Shown here: one piece after another, positions 18,402 to 27,964 of the stretch | Position numbering within the stretch: the first letter of the stretch is position 1 | How the letters are laid out: every line of letters starts with the position of its first letter | DNA from: Arenibaculum pallidiluteum | GTDB lineage: Bacteria > Pseudomonadota > Alphaproteobacteria > Azospirillales > Azospirillaceae | Reading direction: 5' to 3' | Assembly: GCF_017355985.1 (NCBI RefSeq) | Contig: NZ_JAFIQU010000002.1 | Coordinates: 434,001-498,000, forward strand | Length of the DNA stretch: 64,000 bases | Program-made: the position numbers and the translations under genes | The notes under the pieces: model-generated | Databases searched by the model: none | What the model saw: the letters and a program-made list of their open reading frames with translations, nothing else | Told to the model about the DNA's origin: nothing

Positions 18402-21400
18402 ATGGGCTTCGGGCATTTCTTCGTCGACCGGCCGATCTTCGCGTCGGTCATCTCGATCCTGCTGATGATCGTCGGCGGCATCTCGCTGCTGACGCTGCCC
18501 ATCGCGCAGTATCCCGAAATCGCGCCACCGACGGTCAATGTCGCGGCCACCTATCCCGGCGCCAACGCCGAGACGCTGGCCGAGACCGTCGCGACCCCCC
18601 TCGAGCAGGAGATCAACGGCGTCGAGGGCATGCTCTACCTGACGTCGCAGGCGACCGGCGACGGCGCCCTGTCGATCACGGTCACCTTCGCCCCCGGCAC
18701 AGACCTCGACATCGCGCAGGTCCAGATCCAGAACCGCGTGGGCCGGGCCGAGCCCCGCCTTCCCGAGGAGGTGCGCCGGAACGGCGTGCAGGTGAACAAG
18801 CAGGCAAGCGACTTCCTGCTGCTGGTGAACCTGATCTCTCCCGACGGGTCGCGGGATGCGATCTACCAGTCCAACTACGCGACGACGACCCTGATCGACG
18901 TGCTGAAGCGCATCGAAGGGGTCGGCGACATCCTGATCTTCGGCGAGCGCGAGCTTTCGCTGCGCGTCTGGCTGGATCCGAACCGGCTCGCCGCCTACGG
19001 CCTTTCGGCTGGCGACGTGGTGGCGGCGCTGCGCGCCCAGAACGTGCAGGTCTCCGGCGGCGCCTTCGGCCAGCCGCCGTCCCCGCCCGGCACCACGCAG
19101 CAGATCACCGTGACCACCCAAGGCCGTTTCCAGACGGCCGAGCAGTTCCGCGGCGTGATCGTCCGCGCGACCGAGGAGGGGCGCTTGCTGCGGCTGGGCG
19201 ACGTGGCCCGGGTCGAGCTGGGCGCGCGGCTCTACGGCACGAACTCGTACCTGGACGGGCGCGAGACCGTTGGCATCGCGATCCAGCAGCGGCCGGGCAC
19301 CAACTCGCTGGCAGCGGCCGACGAGATCCGGTCCGAGATGGCGCGCCTGAAGCAGTCCTTCCCCCCGGGCCTCGACTACGCGATCGCCTACGACCCGACG
19401 CAGTTCGTCTCGGCCTCCATTGAGGCCGTCCAGGAGACGATCTACGAGGCGGTGCTCCTCGTGGTGATCGTTGTCTTCGTGTTCCTGCAGTCCTGGCGGG
19501 CGGCGATCATCCCGGTGGCCGCGATCCCGGTCTCGCTGATCGCGACCTTCGCGGTGATGTCGGCCTTCGGATTCACCCTGAACATGCTGACGCTGTTCGG
19601 CCTGATCCTGGCAATCGGCATCGTCGTCGACGACGCGATCGTCGTGGTCGAGAACGTCGAGCGCAACATCGCGGCGGGCCGCACGCCGCGCGAGGCCGCG
19701 CACAAGACCATGGACGAGGTCGGCACGGCGGTCGTCGCGATCGCCCTGGTGCTCTGCGCGGTCTTCGTGCCCACCGCCTTCATCCCCGGCATCTCGGGGA
19801 TCTTCTATCAGCAGTTCGCGCTGACCATCGCGACCTCGACCGTCGTCTCGGCGCTGGTCTCGCTGACGCTGTCGCCGGCGCTGGCGGCGCTGCTCCTGAA
19901 GCCGCACAACCACGAGGCGCGGCCGGGGCTGGCCCGGCGCCTCGGCAATTTCTTCAACCGCGGCTTCGACCGGGTCACCCACGGCTATGCCGGCGGCGTG
20001 GGCTGGGTGGTGCGCCACCGGCTGCTCTTCCTGCTGGTCTATGCGGGGCTGATCGCCGGGACCGTCTACATGTTCGGGCGGGTGCCCGGCGGCTTCATCC
20101 CGCAGTCCGACCAGGGCTACGCGATTATCGCGGTCCAGCTTCCCGAGGGCGCCTCGCTAGAGCGCACCGACGCCGTGGTCCGGCGCGCCTCGGACGTGGC
20201 GCGCGAGGTGCCCGGCGTCTCCAACGCCGTGGGGATCGCGGGCTTCTCGGGCGCCACCTTCAGCGCGGCGAGCAACGCGGGCGCGATCTTCGTGATCCTC
20301 GACCGCTTCGAGCGGCGGAACGCGCCGGAGCTGACGGCCGGTGCCATCGTGAACGAGGTCCAGAACCGGCTGTTCGGAATCGAGGAGGCCTTCGTCATCG
20401 CGATCCTGCCCCCGCCCGTGCAAGGCGTCGGCCAGGGCGGCGGCTTCCGCATGCAGGTGCAGGACCGCTCGGGACAAGGCTTCATCGCCCTCGAAGGCGC
20501 CGCGCAGGAGCTGATCGCCCGCGCCTCGGCCACGCCCGGGCTCACAGGCATCTTCACGACCTTCAACACCCGGGCGCCGCAGGTCTACCTGGACATCGAC
20601 CGGGTGAAGGCGCAGCAGCTCAACGTGCCCATCGAATCCGTGCTGGAAGCGATCCAGGTGCTGGTCGGCTCCTCCTACGTGAACGACTTCACGGCGCTGG
20701 GCCGCTCGTTCCAGGTCAACGCCCAGGCCGACGCGCCCTTCCGCGTCCAGCCCGAGGACCTGCTCCAGTTCAAGGTGCGCTCGACCAACGGTGCCCTGGT
20801 TCCGCTCGGGACCCTGATCACGCTGCGCAATGCGACCGGCCCCTACACCGTGAACCGGCACAACCTGTACCCGTCCGTTCCGGTCCAGGGCTCGGCCGCC
20901 CCAGGCGTCTCGACCGCGCAGTCGCTGAACCTGATGGAGGCGCTCGCCGCCGAGGTGCTGCCGCCGGGCTTCAGCTACGAATGGGTCGACATCGCCTTCC
21001 AGGAGAAGCAGGCCGGCAACACGGCGATCTATGTCTTCGCCCTGGCGGTGCTGTTCGTCTTCCTGTTCCTGTCGGCGCAGTACGAGAGCTGGGCCCTGCC
21101 GCTGGCGATCATCCTGATCACGCCCCTCTCCGTCCTGGCGGCGCTGATGGGGGTGATGCTCAAGGGCAGCGACAACAACGTGCTGACCCAGATCGGCTTC
21201 GTGGTGCTGATCGGCCTCGCCGCCAAGAACGCGATCCTGATCGTCGAGTTCGCCCGCCAGCGCGAGGTCGAGGGGGAGGATCCGCTGCACGCCGCCGTGG
21301 ACGCGGCGCGCGACCGGCTGCGCCCGATCGTGATGACGTCGCTCGCCTTCTCGCTGGGCGTGGTGCCGCTGGCCATCGCGACCGGCCCCGGCGCCGAGCT

Positions 21401-21608
21401 GCGCCAGGCGATCGGCGTCGCGGTGCTGGCCGGCATGCTTGGCGTCACCTTCCTGGGACTGTTCCTGACCCCGGTCTTCTACGTGGCAATCCGGAAGCTC
21501 GTGCTCCGGTTCCGCGGCGGACGCCCTGGCAGCGGGCCCGGCGGCGAGCCCGGCAGCGGAACCGGACGCCACCGGGACGAGCAGCATCCCCCCGCGCACC
21601 CGGCGTGA
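18402..21608 (+). CDS. RND multidrug efflux permease, HAE-1 family (MexF/AcrB-like)
   Basis: Proton-driven inner-membrane pump for hydrophobic drugs or solvents. 1068 residues, the normal length, with twelve membrane segments around two large periplasmic loops. The proton-relay aspartates are present (IVVDDAIVVVENVERN) and so is the essential lysine of TM10 (GLAAKNAILIVEFARQ). It begins FGHFFVDRPIFASVISI, as in this family. It ends in a Gly/Pro/Arg-rich cytoplasmic tail. It forms a two-gene operon with the adaptor at 17211. Substrates cannot be read from sequence. Confidence 0.95.
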   Translation: MGFGHFFVDRPIFASVISILLMIVGGISLLTLPIAQYPEIAPPTVNVAATYPGANAETLAETVATPLEQEINGVEGMLYLTSQATGDGALSITVTFAPGTDLDIAQVQIQNRVGRAEPRLPEEVRRNGVQVNKQASDFLLLVNLISPDGSRDAIYQSNYATTTLIDVLKRIEGVGDILIFGERELSLRVWLDPNRLAAYGLSAGDVVAALRAQNVQVSGGAFGQPPSPPGTTQQITVTTQGRFQTAEQFRGVIVRATEEGRLLRLGDVARVELGARLYGTNSYLDGRETVGIAIQQRPGTNSLAAADEIRSEMARLKQSFPPGLDYAIAYDPTQFVSASIEAVQETIYEAVLLVVIVVFVFLQSWRAAIIPVAAIPVSLIATFAVMSAFGFTLNMLTLFGLILAIGIVVDDAIVVVENVERNIAAGRTPREAAHKTMDEVGTAVVAIALVLCAVFVPTAFIPGISGIFYQQFALTIATSTVVSALVSLTLSPALAALLLKPHNHEARPGLARRLGNFFNRGFDRVTHGYAGGVGWVVRHRLLFLLVYAGLIAGTVYMFGRVPGGFIPQSDQGYAIIAVQLPEGASLERTDAVVRRASDVAREVPGVSNAVGIAGFSGATFSAASNAGAIFVILDRFERRNAPELTAGAIVNEVQNRLFGIEEAFVIAILPPPVQGVGQGGGFRMQVQDRSGQGFIALEGAAQELIARASATPGLTGIFTTFNTRAPQVYLDIDRVKAQQLNVPIESVLEAIQVLVGSSYVNDFTALGRSFQVNAQADAPFRVQPEDLLQFKVRSTNGALVPLGTLITLRNATGPYTVNRHNLYPSVPVQGSAAPGVSTAQSLNLMEALAAEVLPPGFSYEWVDIAFQEKQAGNTAIYVFALAVLFVFLFLSAQYESWALPLAIILITPLSVLAALMGVMLKGSDNNVLTQIGFVVLIGLAAKNAILIVEFARQREVEGEDPLHAAVDAARDRLRPIVMTSLAFSLGVVPLAIATGPGAELRQAIGVAVLAGMLGVTFLGLFLTPVFYVAIRKLVLRFRGGRPGSGPGGEPGSGTGRHRDEQHPPAHPA

Positions 21609-21747
21609 CGCCGGGATGCGCGGAAGATCCTCCTGCCGGGAGAGATACCCACATTAGGTAGGCAATCACTCGGCCCACCTGCCTGTTGGGGCCTGGGACA
21701 TCAGACCGCGCAACGCGACGCGTGTGTTCCAGGAGAGGCCGAGCATC

Positions 21748-22833
21748 ATGGCGATACAGGATTCGCGGCAGGACAGCCGAATCGAGCGCAACCCTGAGGC
21801 GACCGCCCGCCCGGCCGGGCCGTCCACTCGCGATCTGGCAAGACACCGACCGCAGGGGCCCACCGGGGGCGAAGGGCTGGCCAAGGCGATCGGCTGGTTC
21901 AGCATCGGGCTCGGCCTGGCGGCGGTCGCGGCTCCTCGGGGCATGGCTCGCACCATCGGCGTGCCCGGCGGATCCGACGACCGCGACGTGATGCTGGCCG
22001 TGGGGCTGCGCGAGATCGTCAGCGGCCTCGGCGTCCTCAGTCGGGACCGCCCTGCCGGGTGGATGTGGGCGCGGGTCGGCGGCGATGCCATGGACCTGAC
22101 CCTCCTGGCTGCGGCCATGGCCTCCGAGCACGCTGACCGGAACCGCCTGGCAGGCGCCTTGGCCGCGGTTGCCGGGATCACCGCCCTCGACATCCTGTGC
22201 GCGCAGCGGCTGGAATCCGAGGGCATCGCCGCAGGAGCCGCCGAGGCCGCGCAGTCTCCCCGGTCCAGGTCACGCCGCGCCGCGCGGCGGGAGGAGGATC
22301 GGCCCCACCGCTATGCGGTGCAGGTCCGGCGCGTGATCACCATCAACCGTCCCCGCGAGGAGATCTACGCCTTCTGGCGGGACCTGCGGAACCTTCCGCG
22401 CTTCATGAGCCATCTCGAGGCCGTGGAGACCATCGACGACCGCCGCTCGCATTGGCGGGCCACCGGTCCAGGCGGCACCAGCGTCGCCTGGGACGCCGAG
22501 ATCACCGAGGACCGACCGAACGAGCTGCTCGCCTGGCGCTCGATGCCGGGCGCCGACGTGGACAATGCGGGCTGGGTCCGCTTCGAGGCCGCGCCGGGCG
22601 GCCGGGGCACGGTGGTCCGGGTCGACCTGCACTACACGCCACCCGCCGGCCGGGTCGGCGCGATGGTGGCCAAGCTGTTCGGGCGCTCGCCCGACCAGGA
22701 GGTGCAGGAGGACCTGCGCAAGCTCAAGCAGGTGATGGAGACCGGAGAGGTGACGAAGTCCGACGCCACCTTCGGCCGGCTGCGCCATCCCGGACAGCCG
22801 CCGACCCGCGCCGAGATCGAGGCGCACGGCTGA
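21748..22833 (+). CDS. Membrane-anchored SRPBCC (polyketide cyclase/START-like) protein
   Basis: About 361 residues in two halves. The N-terminal half (about 50-165) has three to four hydrophobic segments ([47 protein letters not shown]). The C-terminal half (about 195-340) is a SRPBCC ligand-binding fold ([20 protein letters not shown], then [13 protein letters not shown]). This architecture is common in alphaproteobacterial stress loci but its ligand is unknown. I chose the ATG at 21748 because AGGAGAGG lies 9 nt upstream. It is followed after 64 nt by the alcohol dehydrogenase gene, probably in one operon. Confidence 0.8.
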   Translation: MAIQDSRQDSRIERNPEATARPAGPSTRDLARHRPQGPTGGEGLAKAIGWFSIGLGLAAVAAPRGMARTIGVPGGSDDRDVMLAVGLREIVSGLGVLSRDRPAGWMWARVGGDAMDLTLLAAAMASEHADRNRLAGALAAVAGITALDILCAQRLESEGIAAGAAEAAQSPRSRSRRAARREEDRPHRYAVQVRRVITINRPREEIYAFWRDLRNLPRFMSHLEAVETIDDRRSHWRATGPGGTSVAWDAEITEDRPNELLAWRSMPGADVDNAGWVRFEAAPGGRGTVVRVDLHYTPPAGRVGAMVAKLFGRSPDQEVQEDLRKLKQVMETGEVTKSDATFGRLRHPGQPPTRAEIEAHG

Positions 22834-22897
22834 GGGGCGCGGCCCCAGGGCGACCCGGGAAACGAGACGGAACGACCTTTCCGACGAGGAGAAAGCG

Positions 22898-24064
22898 ATG
22901 CGGGCGAACTGCTGGATGGGCAAGAACGACGTACGCGTCGTCGACGTGCCCGACCCCAAGATCCTGAACCCCCACGACGCGATCGTGCGGATCACCTCCA
23001 CCGCGATCTGCGGGTCCGACCTCCATCTCTACAACGGATTCATTCCGACCATGGAGAAGGGCGACATCCTCGGCCACGAGTTCATGGGCGAGGTCGTCGA
23101 GGTCGGGCGCGAAGTGCGCAAGCTGAAGGTGGGCGACCGCGTGGTCGTTCCCTTCCCCATCGCCTGCGGCAAGTGCCTGTCCTGTGAGAGCCACCTGTTC
23201 TCGGTCTGCGAGAACTCGAACCCCAATGCCTGGATGGCCGAGAAGCTGTGGGGCTATTCGCCGGCAGGGATCTTCGGCTACTCCCACATGCTCGGCGGCT
23301 ATGCCGGGGGACAGGCGGAATACGCCCGCGTTCCCTACGCCGATGTCGGCCCCATCAAGGTGCCGGACGGCATGAGCGACGAACAGGCGCTGTTCCTGTC
23401 GGACATCTTCCCGACGGGCTACATGGGTGCCGACAACTGCAACATCAAACCCGGCGACACCATCGCCGTCTGGGGCTGCGGCCCGGTCGGCCAGTTCGCG
23501 ATCCGCAGTGCCTTCATGCTCGGCGCCGAGCGTGTGATCGCCATCGACCGCTTCGCCTACCGCCTCCGCATGGCCGAAGAGGCCGGCGCCGAGACGCTGG
23601 ATTACGAGGAGGTGGACGTCCACGACGCGCTGAAGGAGATGACCGGCGGCCGCGGCCCCGACGGCTGCATCGACGCGGTCGGGATGGAGGCCCACGGGCT
23701 GGGCTTGGCCGGCGCCTACGACCGTGCCAAGCAGGCGCTGTCGCTGGAGACCGACCGCACTTTCGCGCTGCGCCAGGCCATCATGAACTGCCGGAACGGC
23801 GGCACGGTCTCGGTGATCGGCGTCTATGGCGGCTTCATCGACAAGTTCCCCATGGGGTCGGTCGTGAACCGCTCGCTGACCATCAAGGCCGGCCAGGCCC
23901 ATGTGCAGCACTACATGCCGATCCTGATGGAGCGCATCCAGAAGGGCGAGATCGACCCGAGCTTCTGCGTGACGCACACCATGCGCCTGGAGGACGCGCC
24001 GAAGGGATACGACATTTTCCTGAACAAGCAGGACGAATGCATGAAGGTCGTCCTCAAGACCTGA
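22898..24064 (+). CDS. Zinc-dependent alcohol dehydrogenase (MDR family, FdhA-like)
   Basis: 388-residue medium-chain dehydrogenase. Catalytic zinc ligands are visible in ICGSDLH and ILGHEFMG. The four structural-zinc cysteines lie in [15 protein letters not shown] and the following stretch, and the NAD-binding motif is [11 protein letters not shown]. Close relatives are annotated as glutathione-independent formaldehyde or threonine-type dehydrogenases, so oxidation of an alcohol or aldehyde adduct with NAD is expected. The ATG at 22898 has GAGGAGAAAG upstream. A hairpin follows the gene. Context suggests a detoxification or stress role. Confidence 0.88.
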   Translation: MRANCWMGKNDVRVVDVPDPKILNPHDAIVRITSTAICGSDLHLYNGFIPTMEKGDILGHEFMGEVVEVGREVRKLKVGDRVVVPFPIACGKCLSCESHLFSVCENSNPNAWMAEKLWGYSPAGIFGYSHMLGGYAGGQAEYARVPYADVGPIKVPDGMSDEQALFLSDIFPTGYMGADNCNIKPGDTIAVWGCGPVGQFAIRSAFMLGAERVIAIDRFAYRLRMAEEAGAETLDYEEVDVHDALKEMTGGRGPDGCIDAVGMEAHGLGLAGAYDRAKQALSLETDRTFALRQAIMNCRNGGTVSVIGVYGGFIDKFPMGSVVNRSLTIKAGQAHVQHYMPILMERIQKGEIDPSFCVTHTMRLEDAPKGYDIFLNKQDECMKVVLKT

Positions 24065-24089
24065 TTACGGACCGGCGACCCTGTCCCAG

Positions 24090-24125
24090 AAGGAGAGAGC
24101 GGAGCCACGCTCCGCCCTCTCCCTT
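24090..24125 (+). terminator. Hairpin after the alcohol dehydrogenase gene
   Basis: GGAGAGAGCGGAG, a CCAC loop and a near-complementary right arm ending CTCTCC form a 14-bp stem with one mismatch. It is followed by TT and a weakly T-rich stretch (TTATGTTGTT). Probably a terminator separating the dehydrogenase from the histidine kinase gene. Confidence 0.6.
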
Positions 24126-24236
24126 CGCCTTATGTTGTTAGGCCGAGGCGTCTGCGCTTTCGCGCTGCTTTAGTCTGGATGCGCCCCGGGTTTCCGTCCC
24201 GGTTCTCACAGCCACGACCGACCTCGCCCCGTCCCG

Positions 24237-26279
24237 ATGCCCAGCCCCACGACCACCGTCCGCACGCGCCTGCTGGCACTCGTGCTAGCCTGCGTGCTGC
24301 CGCTGTGCGCCTTTGGCATCGTGGCCGGCCACCATCTCGTGGAATCGCACCAGGACGCGATGAAGGCCCAGGTGGTCGAGCGGCTGCGCGTGGCCTCCAT
24401 GGCCATCGACCAGCACATCGCCGAGGCCGAGACGGTGCTGGAGGTCCTGTCGGCCTCGCCCGCCCTGCGGAACGGCGACCTGGAGCGCTTCCACGCCCAG
24501 CTCTCGGAGGCATCCGCGCTCCGGGGCATCGGCGTGCTCCTGGCGGATCCGGACGGGCAGGTCGTCCTTTCGAGCCTGCAGCCCTTCGGGACGAAGCCCG
24601 AGCGGCGCAGCTTCCTGGAGGCGCAGCAGCGCGCGATCGCGACCGGCGCCGCCGCGGTCTCCGACCTGGTCACCGGCGTGAACCTGAGGCGCCCGATCCT
24701 GTCGGTCGAGCTCCCGGTCACGCTGCGGGGCACGACGGCCTATCTGCTTGCGATGGCGATTCCCGCCGAGCGCCTGAGCGAGATCCTCGTCGCGCAGCGC
24801 CTTCCCGACGACTGGGTCATCGGCGTCTCGGACCGGCGCCACGTGATCCTCGCGCGCTCGCGGGATCCCGGGCGCTTCGTCGGGACGCAGGTCGCGCCCA
24901 ATGCGCTGCTCCGCCGCTCCGATGCGCCCGAAGGAAGTTGGACCCGCAGCATCGACTTCGAGCAACGCCCCGTGCTGTCCAGCTTCGTGCGCTCGGCCAA
25001 GACGGGCTGGGCGACCTATGTCGCGGTTCCCGAGACGGCGCTCGACCGGCCGATCCGGGGCATTCTCGGCGCGATGACGGCGGCTGGCGGCCTGACCCTG
25101 CTGGTGGGTGGCCTGCTGGCATTCCAGCTCGCGCGCGGGATCACCGGGCCGCTCGACTGGTTCACGCGGACGGGCGCCGCCACGCGGTCCTCGCCGCCCC
25201 CGCCGCCCCCGCGCTCCAGGGTCGAGGAGATCGACCAGGCGCTGCGCCTCGTCGTCTCGCGGGAGCGCCAGCGGGACGAGGCGACGGCGCGCCTGCGAAG
25301 CACGCGAGAGAGCGCGGCCGTCGGCATCGTCGAGGTGGACGCCGCCGGTCGCTACGTCGACGTGAACGAGGCCATGTGCCGGATCAGCGGCTATGCGCGC
25401 GACGAGCTCCTGGCTATGACATTCCGCGACCTCGTGCATCCCGACGACCAGCCGCGCGCCGTCGAAGCACACCGTGCCCAGGCCGCGGGCCGGCTGGACG
25501 AGCTCGCGGGCGAGTTCCGCTATCTCCGCAAGGACGGCCGGACCGTGTGGGTCGCGATCTCCGGCTCCGCGGTGCGCGATGCCGAAGGGCGCTTCCGCTA
25601 TGGCGTGAGGATCGTCCAGGACGTCAGCGCGCGACGCGAAGCAGAGGAACGCCAGCGCCTCCTGGTCGCCGAGCTGAACCACCGGGTCAAGAACACGCTT
25701 GCGACCGTCCGGTCGCTGGCACGGCAGACGCTGCGTGGGGCGCCGTCGCTCCCGGCCTTCTCCGAGACCTTCGAGGCACGCCTGCGGGCGCTCTCCGAGA
25801 CCCATGCGCTGCTGACCCAGGGGAACTGGGACGGCGCCAGCCTGCACCGGCTGTGCGAACAGGAGCTCGCGCCCTACGGGTCCGGGCCCGACGAGCGCTG
25901 GACGCTGGACGGACCGGCGGTCCAACTGAGCCCGCGCGCTGCCCTGACCATGGGCATGGCCCTGCACGAGCTCGCCACCAACGCCGCCAAGTACGGCGCG
26001 CTGTCGGCGGCCGGCGGGCACGTCTCCGTGACCTGGCGGCGCGAGCGCCGCCGCACCGGCGACTGGCTGCACCTCGAATGGGTCGAGCGCGGCGGCCCGC
26101 CGACGGCCCCGCCCCCCGCCCGCGGCTTCGGCACGCATCTGATCGAGCGCAGCGTCACCCACGAGCTCGGCGGCAGCGCGCAGCTCGACTTCGCCGGGCC
26201 GGGCCTGCGCTGCCGCATCGCCTTCCCCCTCCGGCGCGGCGATGCGGGTCCGGACGAAGCGGATGCCGGCACCGCGTGA
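24237..26279 (+). CDS. HWE-family sensor histidine kinase with periplasmic sensor and PAS domain
   Basis: 680 residues, inner membrane. The order is TM1 (about 10-28), a periplasmic dCache-like region (about 30-280), TM2 (about 285-305, GGLTLLVGGLLAFQLARG) and a proline run (PPPPPP). A PAS domain follows (about 365-480) and then an HWE kinase core. The phosphoacceptor histidine is near residue 482 (ELNHRVKNTL). The N box reads HELATNAAKYGALS and the diagnostic Trp/Glu pair is in LEWVERGG. HWE kinases often feed the general stress response or light/redox signalling in this class. No response regulator gene is adjacent, so it is an orphan kinase. The sensed signal is unknown. Confidence 0.9.
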   Translation: MPSPTTTVRTRLLALVLACVLPLCAFGIVAGHHLVESHQDAMKAQVVERLRVASMAIDQHIAEAETVLEVLSASPALRNGDLERFHAQLSEASALRGIGVLLADPDGQVVLSSLQPFGTKPERRSFLEAQQRAIATGAAAVSDLVTGVNLRRPILSVELPVTLRGTTAYLLAMAIPAERLSEILVAQRLPDDWVIGVSDRRHVILARSRDPGRFVGTQVAPNALLRRSDAPEGSWTRSIDFEQRPVLSSFVRSAKTGWATYVAVPETALDRPIRGILGAMTAAGGLTLLVGGLLAFQLARGITGPLDWFTRTGAATRSSPPPPPPRSRVEEIDQALRLVVSRERQRDEATARLRSTRESAAVGIVEVDAAGRYVDVNEAMCRISGYARDELLAMTFRDLVHPDDQPRAVEAHRAQAAGRLDELAGEFRYLRKDGRTVWVAISGSAVRDAEGRFRYGVRIVQDVSARREAEERQRLLVAELNHRVKNTLATVRSLARQTLRGAPSLPAFSETFEARLRALSETHALLTQGNWDGASLHRLCEQELAPYGSGPDERWTLDGPAVQLSPRAALTMGMALHELATNAAKYGALSAAGGHVSVTWRRERRRTGDWLHLEWVERGGPPTAPPPARGFGTHLIERSVTHELGGSAQLDFAGPGLRCRIAFPLRRGDAGPDEADAGTA

Positions 26280-26364
26280 CCGATGCCGCCGTGACCAATG
26301 GCGGCGGGCGCTGTTCCAAGCGGTCTGGAACGGAACGGCGAAACGAAGAGACAAGGGGATCGGC

Positions 26365-27363
26365 ATGGCGAGGGGCCTGGAGGGAAAGGTCGTCGTGATC
26401 ACCGGCGCGTCGAGCGGGATCGGGCGCTGCGCGGCCAGGGCCTTCGGCGCGGCCGGCGCGAGCGTGGTGCTGTCCGCCCGGCGCGAGGTGCCGCTGCACG
26501 AGGTGGCCGGGGCGATCGTCGAGGCCGGGGGCCGGGCCATGGTGGTTCCGGCCGACGTCCGCGACGCCGACGCCATGCGCCATCTGGCGGAGCGGGCGAT
26601 CGACGCCTTCGGCGCCATCGATGTCTGGATCAACAACGCGGGCGTCGCCAGCTTCGGCCGGTTCGAGGACACCCCGGCCGAGGCCTTCGACGCGGTGATG
26701 GCGACCACCTTCCACGGCGTGGTCAACGGGTTCCGGGCCGTGCTGCCCTATTTCCGCCGACGTGGGCACGGCACGGTGATCACCACGGCCTCGGTCGCGG
26801 GACGGGCGCCCGCGCCCTATCACGCAGCCTACGGGGCCGCCAAGCACGCGGTGCTGGGCCTCATCGAATCAGTCCGGCAGGAGCTGCGCCAGGACGGGCT
26901 GCGCGACGTGCATCTCTGCAGCATTCTTCCGGGCCCGGTGGACACACCGTTCTGGCAGCATGCCGCCAATTTCAGCGGCCGGGAGATCCGCGCGATGCAG
27001 CCGGCTTCGCGGCCAGAGGACGTCGCCGAGGCCATGGTGAATCTGGCGCTGCGCCCGCGGCGCGAGGTCGGCATCGGCGCCCCTGCCTGGCTGGTCGAGC
27101 TGGGCATGGCCGTGGCGCAGGGTCCCATCGAGCGGCAGATGGGCCGCAGCGTGCGCCGGCAGATCCTGGGCGGCCGGCCCGGCCGGCGCAGCAGCGACGG
27201 CGCGCTGCACCGCCCGATGCCCGAGGGCACCGGCGAGACCGGCGGATGGCGACCGGCCGAGGATCGCGGCCGGACCCGCCGCGGTGGCGCGATGGCTGGC
27301 GCGCTGGCGCTCGCGGTTCCGCTGGGGATCGCCGCGCTCTACCGGTACAGGCGTTCGGATTAG
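26365..27363 (+). CDS. SDR family oxidoreductase with C-terminal membrane segment
   Basis: 332 residues. A classical short-chain dehydrogenase core (about 1-250) shows TGASSGIG for the cofactor, NNAG (INNAGVAS), the catalytic serine region TTASVAGR and the YxxxK motif in YHAAYGAAKHA. An extra 80 residues follow, rich in Arg and Gly, ending in one membrane segment (MAGALALAVPLGIAALYRY), so the enzyme is probably tethered to the inner membrane. I chose the ATG at 26365 because AAGGGGAT precedes it. Relatives with this tail occur beside hemerythrin and SRPBCC genes. Substrate unknown. Confidence 0.87.
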   Translation: MARGLEGKVVVITGASSGIGRCAARAFGAAGASVVLSARREVPLHEVAGAIVEAGGRAMVVPADVRDADAMRHLAERAIDAFGAIDVWINNAGVASFGRFEDTPAEAFDAVMATTFHGVVNGFRAVLPYFRRRGHGTVITTASVAGRAPAPYHAAYGAAKHAVLGLIESVRQELRQDGLRDVHLCSILPGPVDTPFWQHAANFSGREIRAMQPASRPEDVAEAMVNLALRPRREVGIGAPAWLVELGMAVAQGPIERQMGRSVRRQILGGRPGRRSSDGALHRPMPEGTGETGGWRPAEDRGRTRRGGAMAGALALAVPLGIAALYRYRRSD

Positions 27364-27388
27364 GAGCCCGGAAGCCGGCGCGCCTGCA

Positions 27389-27414
27389 GGAACCGCCGCC
27401 GCCACCGCTGCGTT
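27389..27414 (+). promoter_or_regulatory. EcfG-type general stress promoter of the hemerythrin gene
   Basis: GGAAC (27389-27393), exactly 17 nt, then CGTT (27411-27414) match the published sigma-EcfG consensus of alphaproteobacteria (GGAAC-N16-17-CGTT). It lies about 38 nt upstream of the ATG at 27452. This puts the hemerythrin gene, at least, in the general stress regulon by prediction. Confidence 0.65.
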
Positions 27415-27451
27415 CTCCGGGAAGACCTTTCCCCGCAACGCAGGACGCCCC

Positions 27452-27913
27452 ATGAGGATCTACGAGCGCATCAAGCAAGACCACGACGAGCTCCGCGCCC
27501 AGATGAAGCGCATCGAAGAGGCCGAGCCCGAAAGCCGCCGCGATCTCTTCGACAGCTTCAAGATTCTTCTATGGTCCCATGCGCGCGTCGAGGAGGTCGT
27601 CTTCTATGCCCCGCTGCGCGGCTCGGACGAGACGCGCAAGGAGGTTCTGGAGGGGTTGAACGAGCACCATCTCGGCGACGCGCTGCTCGACGAACTGGAG
27701 GCCATGACGGCCTCCACCGAGGCCTGGGCCGCGAAGTTCCAGGTCCTGCGCGAGATCACCGAGCACCATCTCGACGAGGAGGAAGAGGAGCTCTTCGAGA
27801 TGGCCCGCAAGGTGCTGGACGACCACGAGGCCGAGTTCCTGGGACAGGAGTTCGACCGCCGCCGCGACGCCGTGGCCGAGGCCCTTGCCCCCGTGGCATC
27901 CAAGGCGGCCTGA
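27452..27913 (+). CDS. Hemerythrin HHE domain protein
   Basis: 153 residues, cytoplasmic. Two helical pairs carry the histidine and carboxylate ligands of a di-iron centre: IKQDHDELRAQM, WSHARVEEVVFY, LNEHHLGDALLDELE and EITEHHLDEEEEELF. Members bind oxygen, NO or peroxide, or serve in iron and oxidative-stress handling. The ATG at 27452 follows AGGA. An EcfG-type stress promoter lies 38 nt upstream. It is the last gene of the inserted plus-strand block and is convergent with the HAD phosphatase gene. Confidence 0.9.
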   Translation: MRIYERIKQDHDELRAQMKRIEEAEPESRRDLFDSFKILLWSHARVEEVVFYAPLRGSDETRKEVLEGLNEHHLGDALLDELEAMTASTEAWAAKFQVLREITEHHLDEEEEELFEMARKVLDDHEAEFLGQEFDRRRDAVAEALAPVASKAA

Positions 27914-27964
27914 GGCCGGAAGGGATCGGGCGGGCAAGGCTGCCCGGTCCCCGTTTCGCCGGGC

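Noticed and set aside
17301..20018. 905-codon antisense frame over the RND pump genes
   Set aside because: Rich in Arg, His, Asp and Gly with no family features. The plus strand encodes complete, motif-bearing pump proteins.
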